Shown here piece after piece: positions 43,773 to 56,144 of a stretch of DNA of 64,000 bases. The DNA is from Saccharum officinarum (taxonomy: Eukaryota > Streptophyta > Magnoliopsida > Poales > Poaceae). The stretch is taken from assembly GCA_020631735.1 (NCBI GenBank), contig CM036225.1, positions 62,591,183-62,655,182 on the forward strand, given 5' to 3'. Both the position numbers and the translations under genes were made by a program. The first letter of the stretch is position 1, and each line of letters begins with the position of its first letter. Below the pieces are notes generated by a model. That model ran no database searches and was not told where the DNA came from. It saw only the letters and a program-made list of their open reading frames with translations.

Positions 43773-44278
43773 TAACACTGTCTGCTACATGAACAGGATC
43801 ATCTGCCTGGCAGCCATAGCCTCCCCTGATCATGTACCAAAACAGAGGTAGAATCCCCTGATCTCAACAACGAACACATCCTTTTTTAATCGTAACCATC
43901 TTACATAGTATACTTTATGAACAAATTCTTCCGACTGCCACACCTCTGCTTCCTTCAACGCCTCATCAAATCATCGACAAAAAAATAATAATCACACACC
44001 ATCCGAAGAAATAGGGAATTAAGACCTCCTATGCTATGCACTAAATCAGCAACATCTGTATCATAGACCTATGCTTTTGTAGTTTATTGTGCATCCTGTA
44101 AATATCTATCCATCATGGTACCATACTTATGTAAAGCACCAACGTATGTAACATATGTATCGTACGTGTACAAACCTATACATGCTCGCTTGTCCTCGCT
44201 TGCGATGGCGCGCGGGTTCCACTAGTTGTATGCATCGCTGTCCCGTGTCACGGTCAGCCTGGCCCCGGAGTTGAGTGG
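43773..44278. other. Host DNA between MITE and element D
   Basis: No gene is evident. The last five bases, AGTGG (44274-44278), should be the left target duplication of element D. Confidence 0.35.
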
Positions 44279-45974
44279 TGTAACACCCTAGGTGTTAAGC
44301 CTGCATTGCATTGCATTTCATGAGCATAAGCATCATATATACATGCATGATCATGATCATGTGATAATGATTTGGTTGAATTTTGAAATTTCTCTAAGTG
44401 CTATTTTACATTCATATGTGTGACTTCAAGTATGCATGTTGCAAATGAAAATGGTTGCTAAGTGATCATCAAAATAACATGGAGTAACATAAAATCATAA
44501 GTTGATTAGGGTTTATAATTATCATTTAGTTAACTTATGTTTTTATAACTAAAAGTTATATTTACAAAACCCTAAATTTGGAATTCAAATTTAAAATTTG
44601 AAAAACCTAATTTCAAAAGTATTTAGAATTTGGTAATGGCTCAAAAAGCAATGTTGTAGCTCTCTTTATTTTGAGCAACTTTCATGTTGGGAGTTTTTCA
44701 AGTTTCCATGTATATTTGAAAGTAATTTGAACATTTTGAAAGGGGGGAAAACATTAGCTACAGTAACCAGAGTTTTCTCTTCTCCTCCTCTCTCTGCTCA
44801 CCGTTGCCGCCGTGTCCTCACTGCGCCTTCTCGCGCTCGGCCGCGCGGCTGACCGCGTGGGCAAGGCCGCGAAGCTGCTCACCACCTCGCCATGTCCATT
44901 CAATGCTCAAGGCCGGCCAAACTCCATTTCCCTTCCCTTTCTTGCCGCCGGTCACATGCCGCCGCCACCACTTCAATTCTATCCACTTCCTTGCACCAAC
45001 AGCTTCGCATTGCACTTCTCTTCCATTTTGGCATAGCCACGCCGTGCTTCGCCTCAAGGTGAGGGCTCTCAGCCCAGCGCCACTGCCATGGGCGCCATGG
45101 CCGCCGAGCTCGGGCTCGCGTGGCCAGCGCGTCCTCATCTCTCTCCTCTGTCCTTCCTTCATGTTTCAACATCGCCGCATGATCTAGAAGCTCTAGCCGT
45201 AGTCCAATTAGACGCTACCGTCACCACCTCGCCGGAACAGGGTTCGCCGCCGCCGCGCTCTGGCTGCCTCGCCGCCCGCACGCGGCCACGCTTAGCTGCA
45301 GCCCCACCTGGCACAGTGGTTGCAGCCCTAGGATCGCGCAAGCTCACTGGAGCTTATGCGCGTGAGCGCCGGCCGTCTCCTCGCCGGAGCCGGCAAGCAC
45401 ACCGCCGTGCCGCACTACCGTGCCGCCGTTCACGTGGCCGCCATAGCTAGGGGCCACCGCAAGCTGTGCAACCGGTATGGGTCAACGCAGGAGCTCGAGG
45501 CAAACACGTGGGTACCCTCGCCTGCGCTGGGGATCTCGCCGCCGGTGAACTGGAGCCGGTTAAGCCGCTCCCCTGCTCTCTGCCGCTGACGAGTGGGGTC
45601 GCCGGGGCCGCATGTGCGTCTGCTGCCGCTGCGCGCCGCACCACGCTGGTCGTGGGTCGCGCTCAAAGCTGGGCCGCACGCCTGGGCCGCGCCGCTGCTG
45701 GGCCACGCGCGCAGCTGCCGCGTCTGGGCCGCGCACTCGCCTGCCCAAATTTGTTTTCCTTTTTAGTTTTTGGTTATTTTAATTTGTGTGCTAACTTTGA
45801 AAATATATAACTTGAGTTAGAAAATTCCAAATTGGGTGAAACCAACTTTGTTAGATTCGTGTCGCTGTGCTCTACATGTTAAAGTCTTAAAAATTTCTGT
45901 TTGAAAAACTTTCATATACAGTTTGCTGTTTGCATAGGAAATGGCATGTTTAAAAATGTACTTCTTCATATCAT

Positions 45975-46078
<104 letters not shown>

Positions 46079-46634
46079 ATGGAATTATGTGATACCTTGG
46101 TTAGAGCATAAATGGTTACTGTGTTCTCTAAGGACCAGATTTGTGCAGTAGATGACCTTGTTATCTTGTATCCTGCTTATTATGTATACATACATATGTG
46201 TAGATGGATAGGTTGGAAAGAGATTAGAATACAATATTAACTTTGACATGCAAGATACCTACTGTAGTATAGTTTTTGCTATCTTAGGAAGTAATAGTTG
46301 GTCATGCTATGGTATACATGAAACCTTGATGACGTAATAAACATACTTGGAATAATATGCTTTAGATAAATTAACAATCTTTGCCTTCTCTACCAGAGAA
46401 GGGATTTGCACTTAATCAATAAAAGATTAAATTTAAGCAACACTTTGCACCCTTACCGATGGTCATATTTAACTTGTCTCTTATGTCCCTAAAGCTGCAT
46501 GTTATCGTTCTTGGTTCCACATCAAGTCATCATTGTGTCGCATCTCATTATGCATACTCATTCCATATCATAATATTATTACCATGGACCTTGAATGCAT
46601 TCTCTCTATTTATGCATTCCCTACATACATATAG

Positions 46635-46813
46635 GATCGGAGGAGGAAGCTCTAGTCGAGTACGTGACCGTCGAGGAGGAAAACCCTCAGGAGTTGCCAC
46701 CCGAAGACGAAGGGCAAGCTTGTGAGCAATTGCCGGAGTGCCCGAACCACGGACCCTCCACTTTTCACCGAGGCAAGCCCCAGAGCATTATAAATCTCCT
46801 ATCCTTTCTTTGA
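46635..46813 (+). CDS. Conserved small acidic ORF inside the LTR of D
   Basis: After ATATAG (ends 46634) the frame encodes a Glu-rich stretch, then EQLPECPNHGPSTFHRGKPQ and a stop after LLSFL. It aligns with the ORF in both LTRs of C (LPECPDHRPSSFERGKP). No known family is recognised. The frame is open upstream to an ATG at 46595, but similarity begins at the acceptor-like site. Confidence 0.42.
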
Positions 46814-48289
46814 AATGCACTTAATTATAATATATTCTTATATGGTGTATTAGGTTGATAGGAGTTGGATGAAACCGTTGTTGCATAAATTACCTTGTCC
46901 ACAATAAATTTATACCGGTACTCTACTAGAAATAATGGGTCGTGTGTATGCTTAGCCATGCTTAGAACGGTAGAAGTCGGATGATTCCTGTCATCTGCAA
47001 CATATAGGGTGGTTACTTATGTGATCTTGAATCATGAGGAGGTTAATAATTGGAGACCGGGTGGGATTTGGTGATGGAGGAGCAACGAGACATGGAGGTC
47101 TTGTATGCATACTTTCTCCCGTCCGTGTCGATTAAGGACCGTACCGTGGTCTGGACTTAGAATGAGATTGAACGTACCTTCACATAACAGCCGTATAACT
47201 CGTTCCGACTATGAAACTGAATAGCTCATTTGGGGGTAAGTATTGGACCGCTAGCATTGCTGGGAGGAGAGTTTGAAGGAAGGGGACCGATCTAAGACCG
47301 TGCTTGCTACGGGCTACGGGCTGAACGGGCATGTCTTGTGAGGATGCAGGACCATGAGTTTTGCGAAACGGTCCAAACTTGTCACCAAATAGAGTGAACA
47401 GTGACCCCCGTGGGCCTTGCTAGCCTGCGAGGGTGTGTGATACAGGTTTTACCCAGCTAGTGTAATCGATTCGAATCGCCGTCTCTCCTGGATGGTGAGA
47501 AACTCATGTCTTGCTCTAGATGCATAGTAAAGGATGAAATTATTGGATGTTGTCATGAGAATCAATTTTTGGTAACTAATCCTTATAGGTAATTGCTTTG
47601 CTCTATAAATCAAGTGTATGATGTAGAAAGGTGCTAATGTAGTTCTAAATAGTTTTCTACAGAAATCTTGCAGCTAAAACTGAAGGAAAGGAATCACTTT
47701 AGTAAGCTCTCATGCAAAAGTTTTGCTAGCCAACCAAACCACCGAATATAGCCTTTCATATCCTTGGAGTCTTTTATGTCATTCCCGGTCGGGTAAGTCT
47801 TGCTAAGTACAATTGAGTACTTAGGGTTTTATTCCCATCGTTGCAGGTGACACGTTATATGAAGGATATTGTATCACATGCTTTAGTCCCACGATGGACA
47901 CTGATGAGTAAAGGCCAACGGGCATGGCCGTATCTATAACTCCTCTACTATGCTTGATACTGGAGGTGGAATAAACTGGTTATGTAATAAAGACTTGTGA
48001 TATTGTAGTTTCAAGTAATGTTACTCTCTTGTATTATATTAAACACGGTATTGTAATAAGTGTGATGAACTTGGTTTGTAACCATATCTTCCGCTGGTAA
48101 CTCTGAATACCATGATGTATATTGTTTCCCTTAATCCTATACGATCTTGGTTGTGATGTTGATTTACCGAGGTCCTTCGTGACACTCGGCGGACTACCGG
48201 GTTCGTATAAGAGACGGTACGTGCGGGTCACGTGATTAGTGGGAGCAGCCGTACTTAATCTTATATGAATTGGGCGGTTCTGTCACAGC

Positions 48290-48301
48290 TGGTACCAAAG
48301 C
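48290..48301 (+). other. Element D primer binding site
   Basis: TGGTACCAAAGC starts two bases after the LTR, at the same offset as in C, and resembles the initiator-Met tRNA site with three differences. Confidence 0.7.
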
Positions 48302-49076
48302 AAGATTAAGGGCAATATCATTATAAGTATTAAAAATAAAAGCTTAATGTGTCTAAAACTTAGCTCTATGTAGGTTGTTTAAAATGAGAATTGAAACTAT
48401 GCCAGTGTCAACCTCCAGTTAAGCCCACATAAGGACTATTAGGTGGCAATGACTAAAACCAATACTAACTATGGGGGGTTTTATTCCATTGCAATTTCTG
48501 TTTCGTCGTCCATACGACGTGCTATAGTATGGATGTCATTCACTTGAATGGTAATGTATGGATCGATATACCTCTACGCTCAGGTAAGCAGGTAAGAATG
48601 ATTATTTTGCATTCTAGTGTGGCTAAGCTCTTTAGTGTAATTAGTTTTGAGAGCTAGCTGGTCTGTCAAATAGTTTGGTTAGTGCGGCTCTTTAATTAGT
48701 TCCTGAGAGTCCACTAACTAAGCAATTATCAACTTAGCCCTACTTGTTGTAGAGATCAACTTAGCCCTACTTGGTGTGTGTGTGTGGGAGGATTGGGCTG
48801 AAATGCAATTTTCTGCAGGTACGCTAACCATGAAACGTGTAGTCAATTGACTAGTTGCGATATAACATGAGAGTACGTAGGTATGCCATCGCTTACCACC
48901 GTTAGAAAAGTCTATTACTTTCCTAAGTCTGTGAGGTCGGATAGGACGAGCATGCATCATGTTAAATTTATTACTCATTCTATGGCATTAAATTCTCCCC
49001 TTACATGTGACCTACCAATTAAATGAATTTAGTACCAAAGAAATCTACTCACTTAACTACACCATGATTACAGATA
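48302..49076 (+). other. Element D 5' leader with candidate 255-bp intron (48819-49073)
   Basis: The leader is untranslated. TTTTCTGCAG|GTACGCTAAC at 48818/48819 and GATTACAG ending at 49073 give a candidate intron of the same length as in C. The ORF0 ATG follows three bases later. Confidence 0.5.
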
Positions 49077-50063
49077 ATGGAATCCCCACCATATACCGAG
49101 GAGGGTACTCTGTTGGAGCAGTATGGCACTCCTAGGCTGCTATGGAGTGTACTAGAAGACATTGGGTATTCTGAGCCGCCAATGTATCGTTGGAGGCATA
49201 CTCAAGTCTATGGCACCACAGGATGTATGTTGCTTCTCCATATTCCTACCCTCACTGTTGCCCCTTTTTGGCAAGAAATGACGGTGGAAAAAGAAGGATT
49301 AAATGAATGGGAAGCAGGCCAAGTTTCAGCGTTTGAAATTCTACAGAAAATATGTCAAGAGCATGCGGAGGAAATGGGAAGGACACCTATGTGTTTCTTT
49401 CCACCTATAGATCTAAACAATGAGACTTGGTGTCAACGTGGGATTGCTTTGATAGATGAGGGTCAGTCAAGCCACAACCCTACCCTTGTTGTAACTGCTT
49501 GTGCAAATCTTGCCATCACTAAGATGTATCAAGCTAGAGAGACATCCCATAAATATTGGCGTCAAAATTTCAATCTTTGCAATATTGAATTAAAGGTGAC
49601 TAACCATCTATGGGAGGCTTCCAAAAATACAACCAACCAAGTTATGGATTATGCAATTCAGCAGGAATGGGAGATGAATCATCAATATGCTACGCTTTGG
49701 GCTCAGGCACTTGCAGTGGAGCAACAAAGAGCTGAAGCCATAGAACGTGCCACCGATGCAGAAGCAGCATGAGATGAAATAGCTGAAAATTTTGAGTATG
49801 CTGAGCATACCCTACAGGAAGAAGTAGATGAAGCAAATGCAGTGATTCCTAATCTGCAACTCCAGCTTGATGCATTGCAAGTTGCAGCACCACCAGAGGC
49901 ACCTAAAGATGGTGAAGTGGTAAATGAAGATTTAGGAATTGCAATGGAGTTTGATGATTTAGATGAGGAAGAAGAGCCTGAAGAGCTTGAGCTAGTGCCA
50001 GATGATCAGACGGAGACAGATCTAGACGATGACTATCCCATTGACTCTGGTGATGAGTATTGA
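49077..50063 (+). pseudogene. Element D ORF0 (accessory protein before gag)
   Basis: The reading starts MESPPYTEEGTLLEQYGTPR and shares with C the GTPRLLWSVLEDIGY / GMPTLLWRVLHDVGY segment and a conserved aromatic YRW / YSW just after. A long helical, probably coiled-coil, part follows, and the end is very acidic (FDDLDEEEEPEELEL, then DDYPIDSGDEY). An in-frame TGA at 49770 breaks it. There is no H3-like N-terminus. Function is unknown. Confidence 0.7.
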
Positions 50064-50409
50064 GAGGGGTGTCTCGATGTAGCTTGTAACTCGAAATAAA
50101 TCTAGGACTGAGCCTTAGCCTAGACTTTAATCTAGATAGTTGTACTAATGGTATGTAACTAAGTGGTGTGTAACAGTTGTAGCATAGATGTAAATATGTT
50201 GAAGGTTAGTTAAATAAAGTGGGCATCTGGATGTATGCGGCTTTGTGAAATAAAGATGTATAATTATGGTGGTGCTATATGAGACTTTATATTGTGCCTT
50301 CGTTGATTGTGGAAATATTATTCTTTCAAATATTTCAATTGGACATGGTATTTTGATTCCGCACTTCTGTCAGCACTATCATTAATTATAACGGGAACAT
50401 TTGCTGCAG
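50064..50409 (+). other. Spacer between ORF0 and gag of D
   Basis: AT-rich spacer without coding potential, ending in TTTGCTGCAG immediately before the gag ATG at 50410, again a splice acceptor pattern as in C. Confidence 0.45.
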
Positions 50410-51613
50410 ATGCCTGGCTCAAATGATTCAGGGAGTGAACATGGCGCGCCATCAGAATTGCCGCCACCACCTACTGCAGCAGATGTGCTGGCTCGATTAC
50501 TGGGAAGTCAGGAGAATATGGAGGCAGCACTAAATCTTATTGCGCAGAATACCGCGCCAGGACATCACAATCGTCCTGGGCATGACCAGCATCAACAAAG
50601 CACCTATAAGGATTTCTTGGACACCAAACCACCGGTGTTTACTCAGGCCGCAGAGCCACTACAGGCGGATGAATGGCTCAATACCATTGAGCAGAAGTTT
50701 TGCCTTCACCACTACACCGACAATCAAAAAGCTAAATTTGCAGCCCAGCAACTACAAGGTGAAGCCGGTGTCTGGTGGACCAACTATTTGGCCACTTTAC
50801 CTGAAGGCGTAAGGCCTACATGGGATGAGTTCAAGGAGGCTTTCCGGGGACATCATATTCCCAAGGGCCTGATGGATATTAAGATGAAAGAATTTCTGAA
50901 GCTGACTTAGGGCACCAAAACTGTGACTGAGTATACCCATGCTTTTAACCACTTGTCCAAATATGCACCAGAGTATGTGAATACTCAAGAGAGGCGTATG
51001 GGTTGTTTTGTGCGTGGGTTAACTCTGGGGTTACAGGATGATTTATCCCTCCACACATATGCCACTTACAATGAACTGGTCAGTGCTGCTATCACCCGGG
51101 AGAATTCGCACCGTCCGTACAAGCAGGATAAGAAGTGCAAGAAGCCATATTCTGGTGGGCCATCTCATTAGCCTCGCTAGGCCCAGATGATGCACAGGCC
51201 TCAATATCGCCCATCGTTCAGGCAGTATAGGCCCCCTCAGCAACAAAAGCCACAGCAGAATATTCCACGTCCACTGCCTCAGCAAGTGAATGTGTCAAAA
51301 GGATTTCAGGGTGGTTTTAAGTCTCCATGCTATAATTGTGGGAAAAATAGGACACTTTGCCCGTGAGTGCCCGTATCCAAAACGCAATGAACCAGTGGCA
51401 CCGCAGAACCAACAGAGTCAAAAAACCAACATTGCACCTCCAAAATACAAGAAGCAAGCTTCGAGGGCACACGTTGGGCGTGTTCACTATACAACCATGG
51501 AGGAAATTTCGGAAGGAGAACTAGTGACTGCTGGTATGTTTTCAATAAACCAACATCCTGCAATTGTTCTGTTTGATTCTCGATCATCATATTCATTCAT
51601 CAGTCAAGCTTTT
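50410..51613 (+). pseudogene. Element D gag and protease start
   Basis: The gag domain is clear (EPLQADEWLNTIEQKF, WWTNYLATLPEG, LMDIKMKEFLKLT). A TAG at 50908 and later stops break it. The zinc knuckle (CYNCGK, then IGHFAREC) is split by a one-base A insertion near 51348. The protease begins VLFDSRSSYSFISQAF, in which the catalytic DSG is changed to DSR. The solo LTR interrupts it at 51614. Confidence 0.82.
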
Positions 51614-53271
51614 TGTTGACGATGGTTATCTACCATAATAAAGGGTTAAAATAAATATATAAAGGGCTAATAAATGATCACCAACATAGGTTTAGGGTGT
51701 CAACTAATGAAATTCAATGAGTTTTGATGAATCTATATTTTGTAGGGGGTTATCAGAATAATTCAGGAATTGATATCTTCCACGAGAAGGAACCCACGTC
51801 AATCGGCCTAATCTCCACGTCATGAATACGCAAGAGGCTTCAAGAGGACACCAGAGGACTCCACGAGGAGGGCCACCATGAGGCGCCGCCAGGTGGGGCC
51901 GACCGGCCTCAACCCTAGGCCGACCGGCCCCTGGCCGCCGCCCCTCGGCTCCTTCCTTTGCAAGCTACTTCAACCGCCTCCAAGGATGCATCCTAACCTT
52001 ACGTGAAGGTCGGTTTGATCCAAGGGCCACGGTTCCATTCTCTGGGCTATATAAACGAGGCCCTAGACCCCCCTCCAAAGAGGAATTCATTTAATCAATC
52101 ATCAATCAGAAAGTAGAAGACCAACCAGCAACTCTCATCTCCTTAGAGCTCCATCAGATCTAGGCATAGCTAGATTAGAATTAGAAGTAGAGGAGTCAAG
52201 CAGCCTTGGGCTCTAGATCTAGTCAAGAGGAGCTTGGTAAATCCAGTTCTTCTCTCTTGTATCAACATTGTTCTTTAGATATTCATCTAGTTCATCAGTT
52301 CTTCTAGTTCTTGATCTAGTTCATGTTCTAGTTCTTCATGTTCTAATTGTTTATGTTCTAGTTTGTAATTGTTCTAGTTCATCATTGTCTAGTTCTAGTT
52401 CATTGTTCTTAATCATTATTCTTGATACATTAGATATGATCTTGTTCTTAATCTATATTATATCCTTGATTATTATGAGATTAGTCTGCTTTGATTATAT
52501 ATTTAGCATAGATAGTTTATCATTATGTTTATACACATGTTTGCAAAGCACTCACCTTATTGAGTCATGGGTGGGTGGTCAACATTGTGTAAGTGTGGTA
52601 CTTATACACTGTTTACTTGCAAATGCACTCTATACTCTGGGCCATGTGGTAGATCGCGGGTGTGACATTCCTGTTGAGTCCTTTGTAGTCACTCCCCAAG
52701 TGTAGAACTTAGTAGAACGCGGTCTCATTACTTAGTTGTTACTCTGTTTCTCAGCTTCGTAATGGAGATGTTCCTTGTTTATGGATATGAGATAACCTAG
52801 CCAATGATTGCCTGATATAATTGCACTAATCAATGTAGATTATGACTAATAGTTAACGTATTACTTAGGAGTTATTCTCTTACTTTATATTCTGATCAAT
52901 GACTTGCCATAGTAGTACTGCTCTAAGGAATATCATCTGAATGGTCTGATTATCATATATTTTATCTCTTTTTATTTGATTGATTCCTATTTGAGAGTAA
53001 GGATAGTGATTTTGAATATTCATATCACATGTGTAGAGTAGCCTTTAATTAATATGTGCCCCTCTGTTTGTTCTCCTTTGGTTAAATATAAATAACGATA
53101 CCTAGGATAAACTTGGGTGAAATGCTACAACGGGTGTATTTATCTGTGTGCTTGCGGATATATACTTTAATATCTTTATATAGTTAAGTGGCAAGAGTAC
53201 AATACAACCACACTCTTGGTGTCATGTTGGAGATGGCAACCTAACGCGAGTGATGCTAAGAAGTGTCAACA
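51614..53271. mobile_element. Solo LTR (1658 bp) inside protease of D
   Basis: The insertion starts TGTTGACGATGG and ends GTGTCAACA, with inverted TGTTGAC/GTCAACA ends and a perfect 5-bp duplication CTTTT (51609-51613 and 53272-53276). It has no ORF of note, PBS or polypurine tract. A TATA box (GGCTATATAAAC, about 52046) suggests + strand transcription. Removing it rejoins the protease reading. The parent family is not present in the window; an unclassified small non-autonomous element is the alternative. Confidence 0.82.
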
Positions 53272-53276
53272 CTTTT

Positions 53277-56144
53277 GCATTCAAGCATCAGTTTCAGATT
53301 AGTACACTGAAAAATGGGTTTCTAATCAACTCAGTTGGGGCTGGGACAAAAACAAAACATATTGTCTGGAGTGTACCAATTAATATTGGAGAAAAGAGGT
53401 TCTCGGCACACCTTATTGTGCTGCTAGATTTGGGCTTAGATGTTATTTTGGGCATGAATTGGATGAAGGAACATGAAGTAACCATTGACACCACCAATAG
53501 GGTACTCTAATTGAATGCACCTGATGGCAATGGCTCCTTCCAAGTGTCACTCTCTGTAAACCCAGAATCTGCAAGTTCATCTTTTGCTACCAAAACCACC
53601 AACTTGGAACTGATTCCGGTAGTGTGTGAGTTTCTAGATATGTTTCCTGATGATTTACCTGGATTATCACCAGATAGAGATATTGAGTTTACTATTGAAT
53701 TAGTACCTGGTACTGTTCCTATCTCTAGAAGGCCCTATAGAATGCCACCAAATGAATTAGCTGAGCTGAAGATCCAGTTGCAAGAGTTGTTAGAGAAGGG
53801 TTTCATCCGACCCAGTTCATCTCCATGGAGATGCCCTGCATTGTTTGTGAAAAAGAAAGACCAATCTCTGCGTATGTGTGTAGATTATCGACCCCTCAAT
53901 GTAGTGACAATTAAGAAAAAATATCCCTTGCCACGGATCGATATCTTATTTGATCAGTTGGCTAAGGCCAAAGTGTTCTCTAAAATTGATTCGAGGTCAG
54001 GTTACCATCAAATCAAACTTCGATCCGAAGATATTCCCAAGACAACATTCTCAGCACGTTATGATTTGTATGAGTATTTAGTAATGTCGTTTGGTCTCAC
54101 CAATGCACCTGCCCACTTCATGTACTTGATGAACTCAGTGTTTATGCCTGAGTTAGATAAGTTTGTGGTAGTGTTCATTGATAATATTTTAATATATTCT
54201 AAAAACAATGAAGATCATGCTGAGCACTTGAGAATAGTTTTGACCAGACTCAAGGAACACCAATTATATGCTAAACTTAGCAAGTGTGAGTTTTGGCTTC
54301 GTAAAGTTCAATTCCTTGGGCATGTTTTATCAGAAGATGGTATCTCAGTGGACCCTGGTAAAGTACAAGAGGTAATGGATTAGAATGCTCCAACTACAGT
54401 CAAAGAAGTTCAGAGTTTTCTAGGATTAGCCGGTTACTATCGGCGATTTATTCCAGATTTCTCCAAAATTGTCAAGCCAATGACTCAGTTGTTGCAGAAG
54501 GATGAGAAATTTGTGTGGACACCAGAGTGTGAAGCAGCTTTCTGCACTTTAAGGAAGTTGTTAACCACTGCTCCTGTTTTGGCACAACCTGACATAACAA
54601 AGCCTTTCGATGTCTATTGCGATGCTTTAGGCATTGGTCTCAGCTGCGTCCTAATGCAGGAAGGTCGGGTCATTGCTTATGCCTCGCGATAGCTACGAAA
54701 GCATGAAATCAACTATCCTACCCATGATCTAGAACTAGCTGCTGTAGTACATGCCTTGCGGATTTGGAGGCATTATTAGCTGGGAAATCTGTGTCATGTT
54801 TATACAGATCATAAGAGTCTCAAATATATCTTCATCTAGCCAGAATTAAATATGAGACAAAGAAGATGGTTGGAATTAATCAAGGATTATAATTTAGAAG
54901 TGCACTATCATCCCGGAAAAGCAAATGTAATAGCAGATGCTCTCAGTAGGAAGGCTCATTGCAGTTACATAGAAGTACTTTCAGGAGAAAACTTTGATCT
55001 TATGCATCCTGCAGAGATTCATAATATTGTTGCCAGTTGTAATTTGGAAAGTCAAATCATAGAGGGTCAAAGGACTGATACTGGTATCTTTCACATCAAG
55101 CGAAAAATGCAGGAGCAGGAAACCAAGCATTTCCGAGTTGATGAGAATGGAGTGCTATGGTTTGATGACCGCTTAGTAGTTCCTAAGGATGAAAAGCTAA
55201 AAGATCGGATCCTCTCTAAAGCTCATTTTTCTAACTTGTCAATTCATCCCGGTGGTAGTAAAATGTATCAAGATTTGAAACCAAGATTTTGGTGGACTAA
55301 AATGAACAAGGAGATAGCACGGTATGTCGCTCACTGTGATGTGTGTGGGAGAGTGAAAGCAGACCATATGCGATCAGCTGGCCCACTTCAACCCTTATCT
55401 ATTCCTGAATGGAAATGGGAGGAAATAGGCATGGACTTTATAACTGGTCTTCCTAGAACACGGAAAGGATATGACTCTATATGGGTAATTGTGGATCGCC
55501 TCACCAAGTCGGCACACTTTCTACCTGTTAGGGTTGATTATAGGGCAGACCAGTATGCAGATTTGTATGTCTCACAAATTTTGCGCCTGCATGGTGTTCC
55601 AAGATCAATTATATTAGACAGAGGACCTCAATTTATTGCTCGCTTTTGGGAACATCTACACTCTTATCTAGGCACAAAGCTAATTAGAAGTTTAGCCTAT
55701 CACCCCAAACCTCTGGTCAAGTTGAGCGAGTAAATCAAATTTTGGAAGATATGCTAAGAGCGTGTGTACTTTCTTCTGGATCTTGGGAGGAATGGTTGCC
55801 TTTAGCAGAATTCTCATATAACAATAGTTATCAAGAAAGCATCAAAATGGCCCCATTTGAAGCACTTTATGGCAGAAAATGTAGGACCCCCTTAAACTAG
55901 GTGGAACCCGGGGAAAGGAGGTACTACGGTATTGATTTTGTGAAACAAGCAGAAGAGCGAGTCTCACCAAAAGAGCTATGCTGATAAAAGGCCGCTCAAT
56001 CTTGTCAAAAGAGCTATGCTGATAAAAGGCGAAGACCCTTGCATTTCGAAGTTGGTGACTATGTGTACCTAAAGGTTTCACCTATTAAGGGTGTACACCG
56101 ATTCAGAACACAAGGCAAGTTAGCCCCTCGTTATGTGGGACCAT
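53277..56144 (+). pseudogene. Element D protease end, RT, RNase H, integrase
   Basis: The protease ends DVILGMNWMKEHEVTIDT. RT has GYHQIK and [11 protein letters not shown], where the second catalytic Asp of the usual FIDD is Asn. RNase H ([20 protein letters not shown], about 54610-54690) and integrase (HHCC, MDFITGLPRTRKGYDSIW, ILDRGPQF) follow. Stops occur at 53508, 54381, 54690, 54777 and 54837, several of them CAG-to-TAG or TGG-to-TAG changes. A frameshift near 55710 precedes the integrase Glu region. The C-terminus is cut by element B at RYVGP. Confidence 0.85.
55968..56033. repeat. Short partial duplication in integrase C-terminus of D
   Basis: The 22-bp segment AAAAGAGCTATGCTGATAAAAG occurs twice about 40 bp apart, and the codons expected between the integrase core and this point are reduced. 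It looks like a local rearrangement with loss of neighbouring sequence. Confidence 0.6.
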
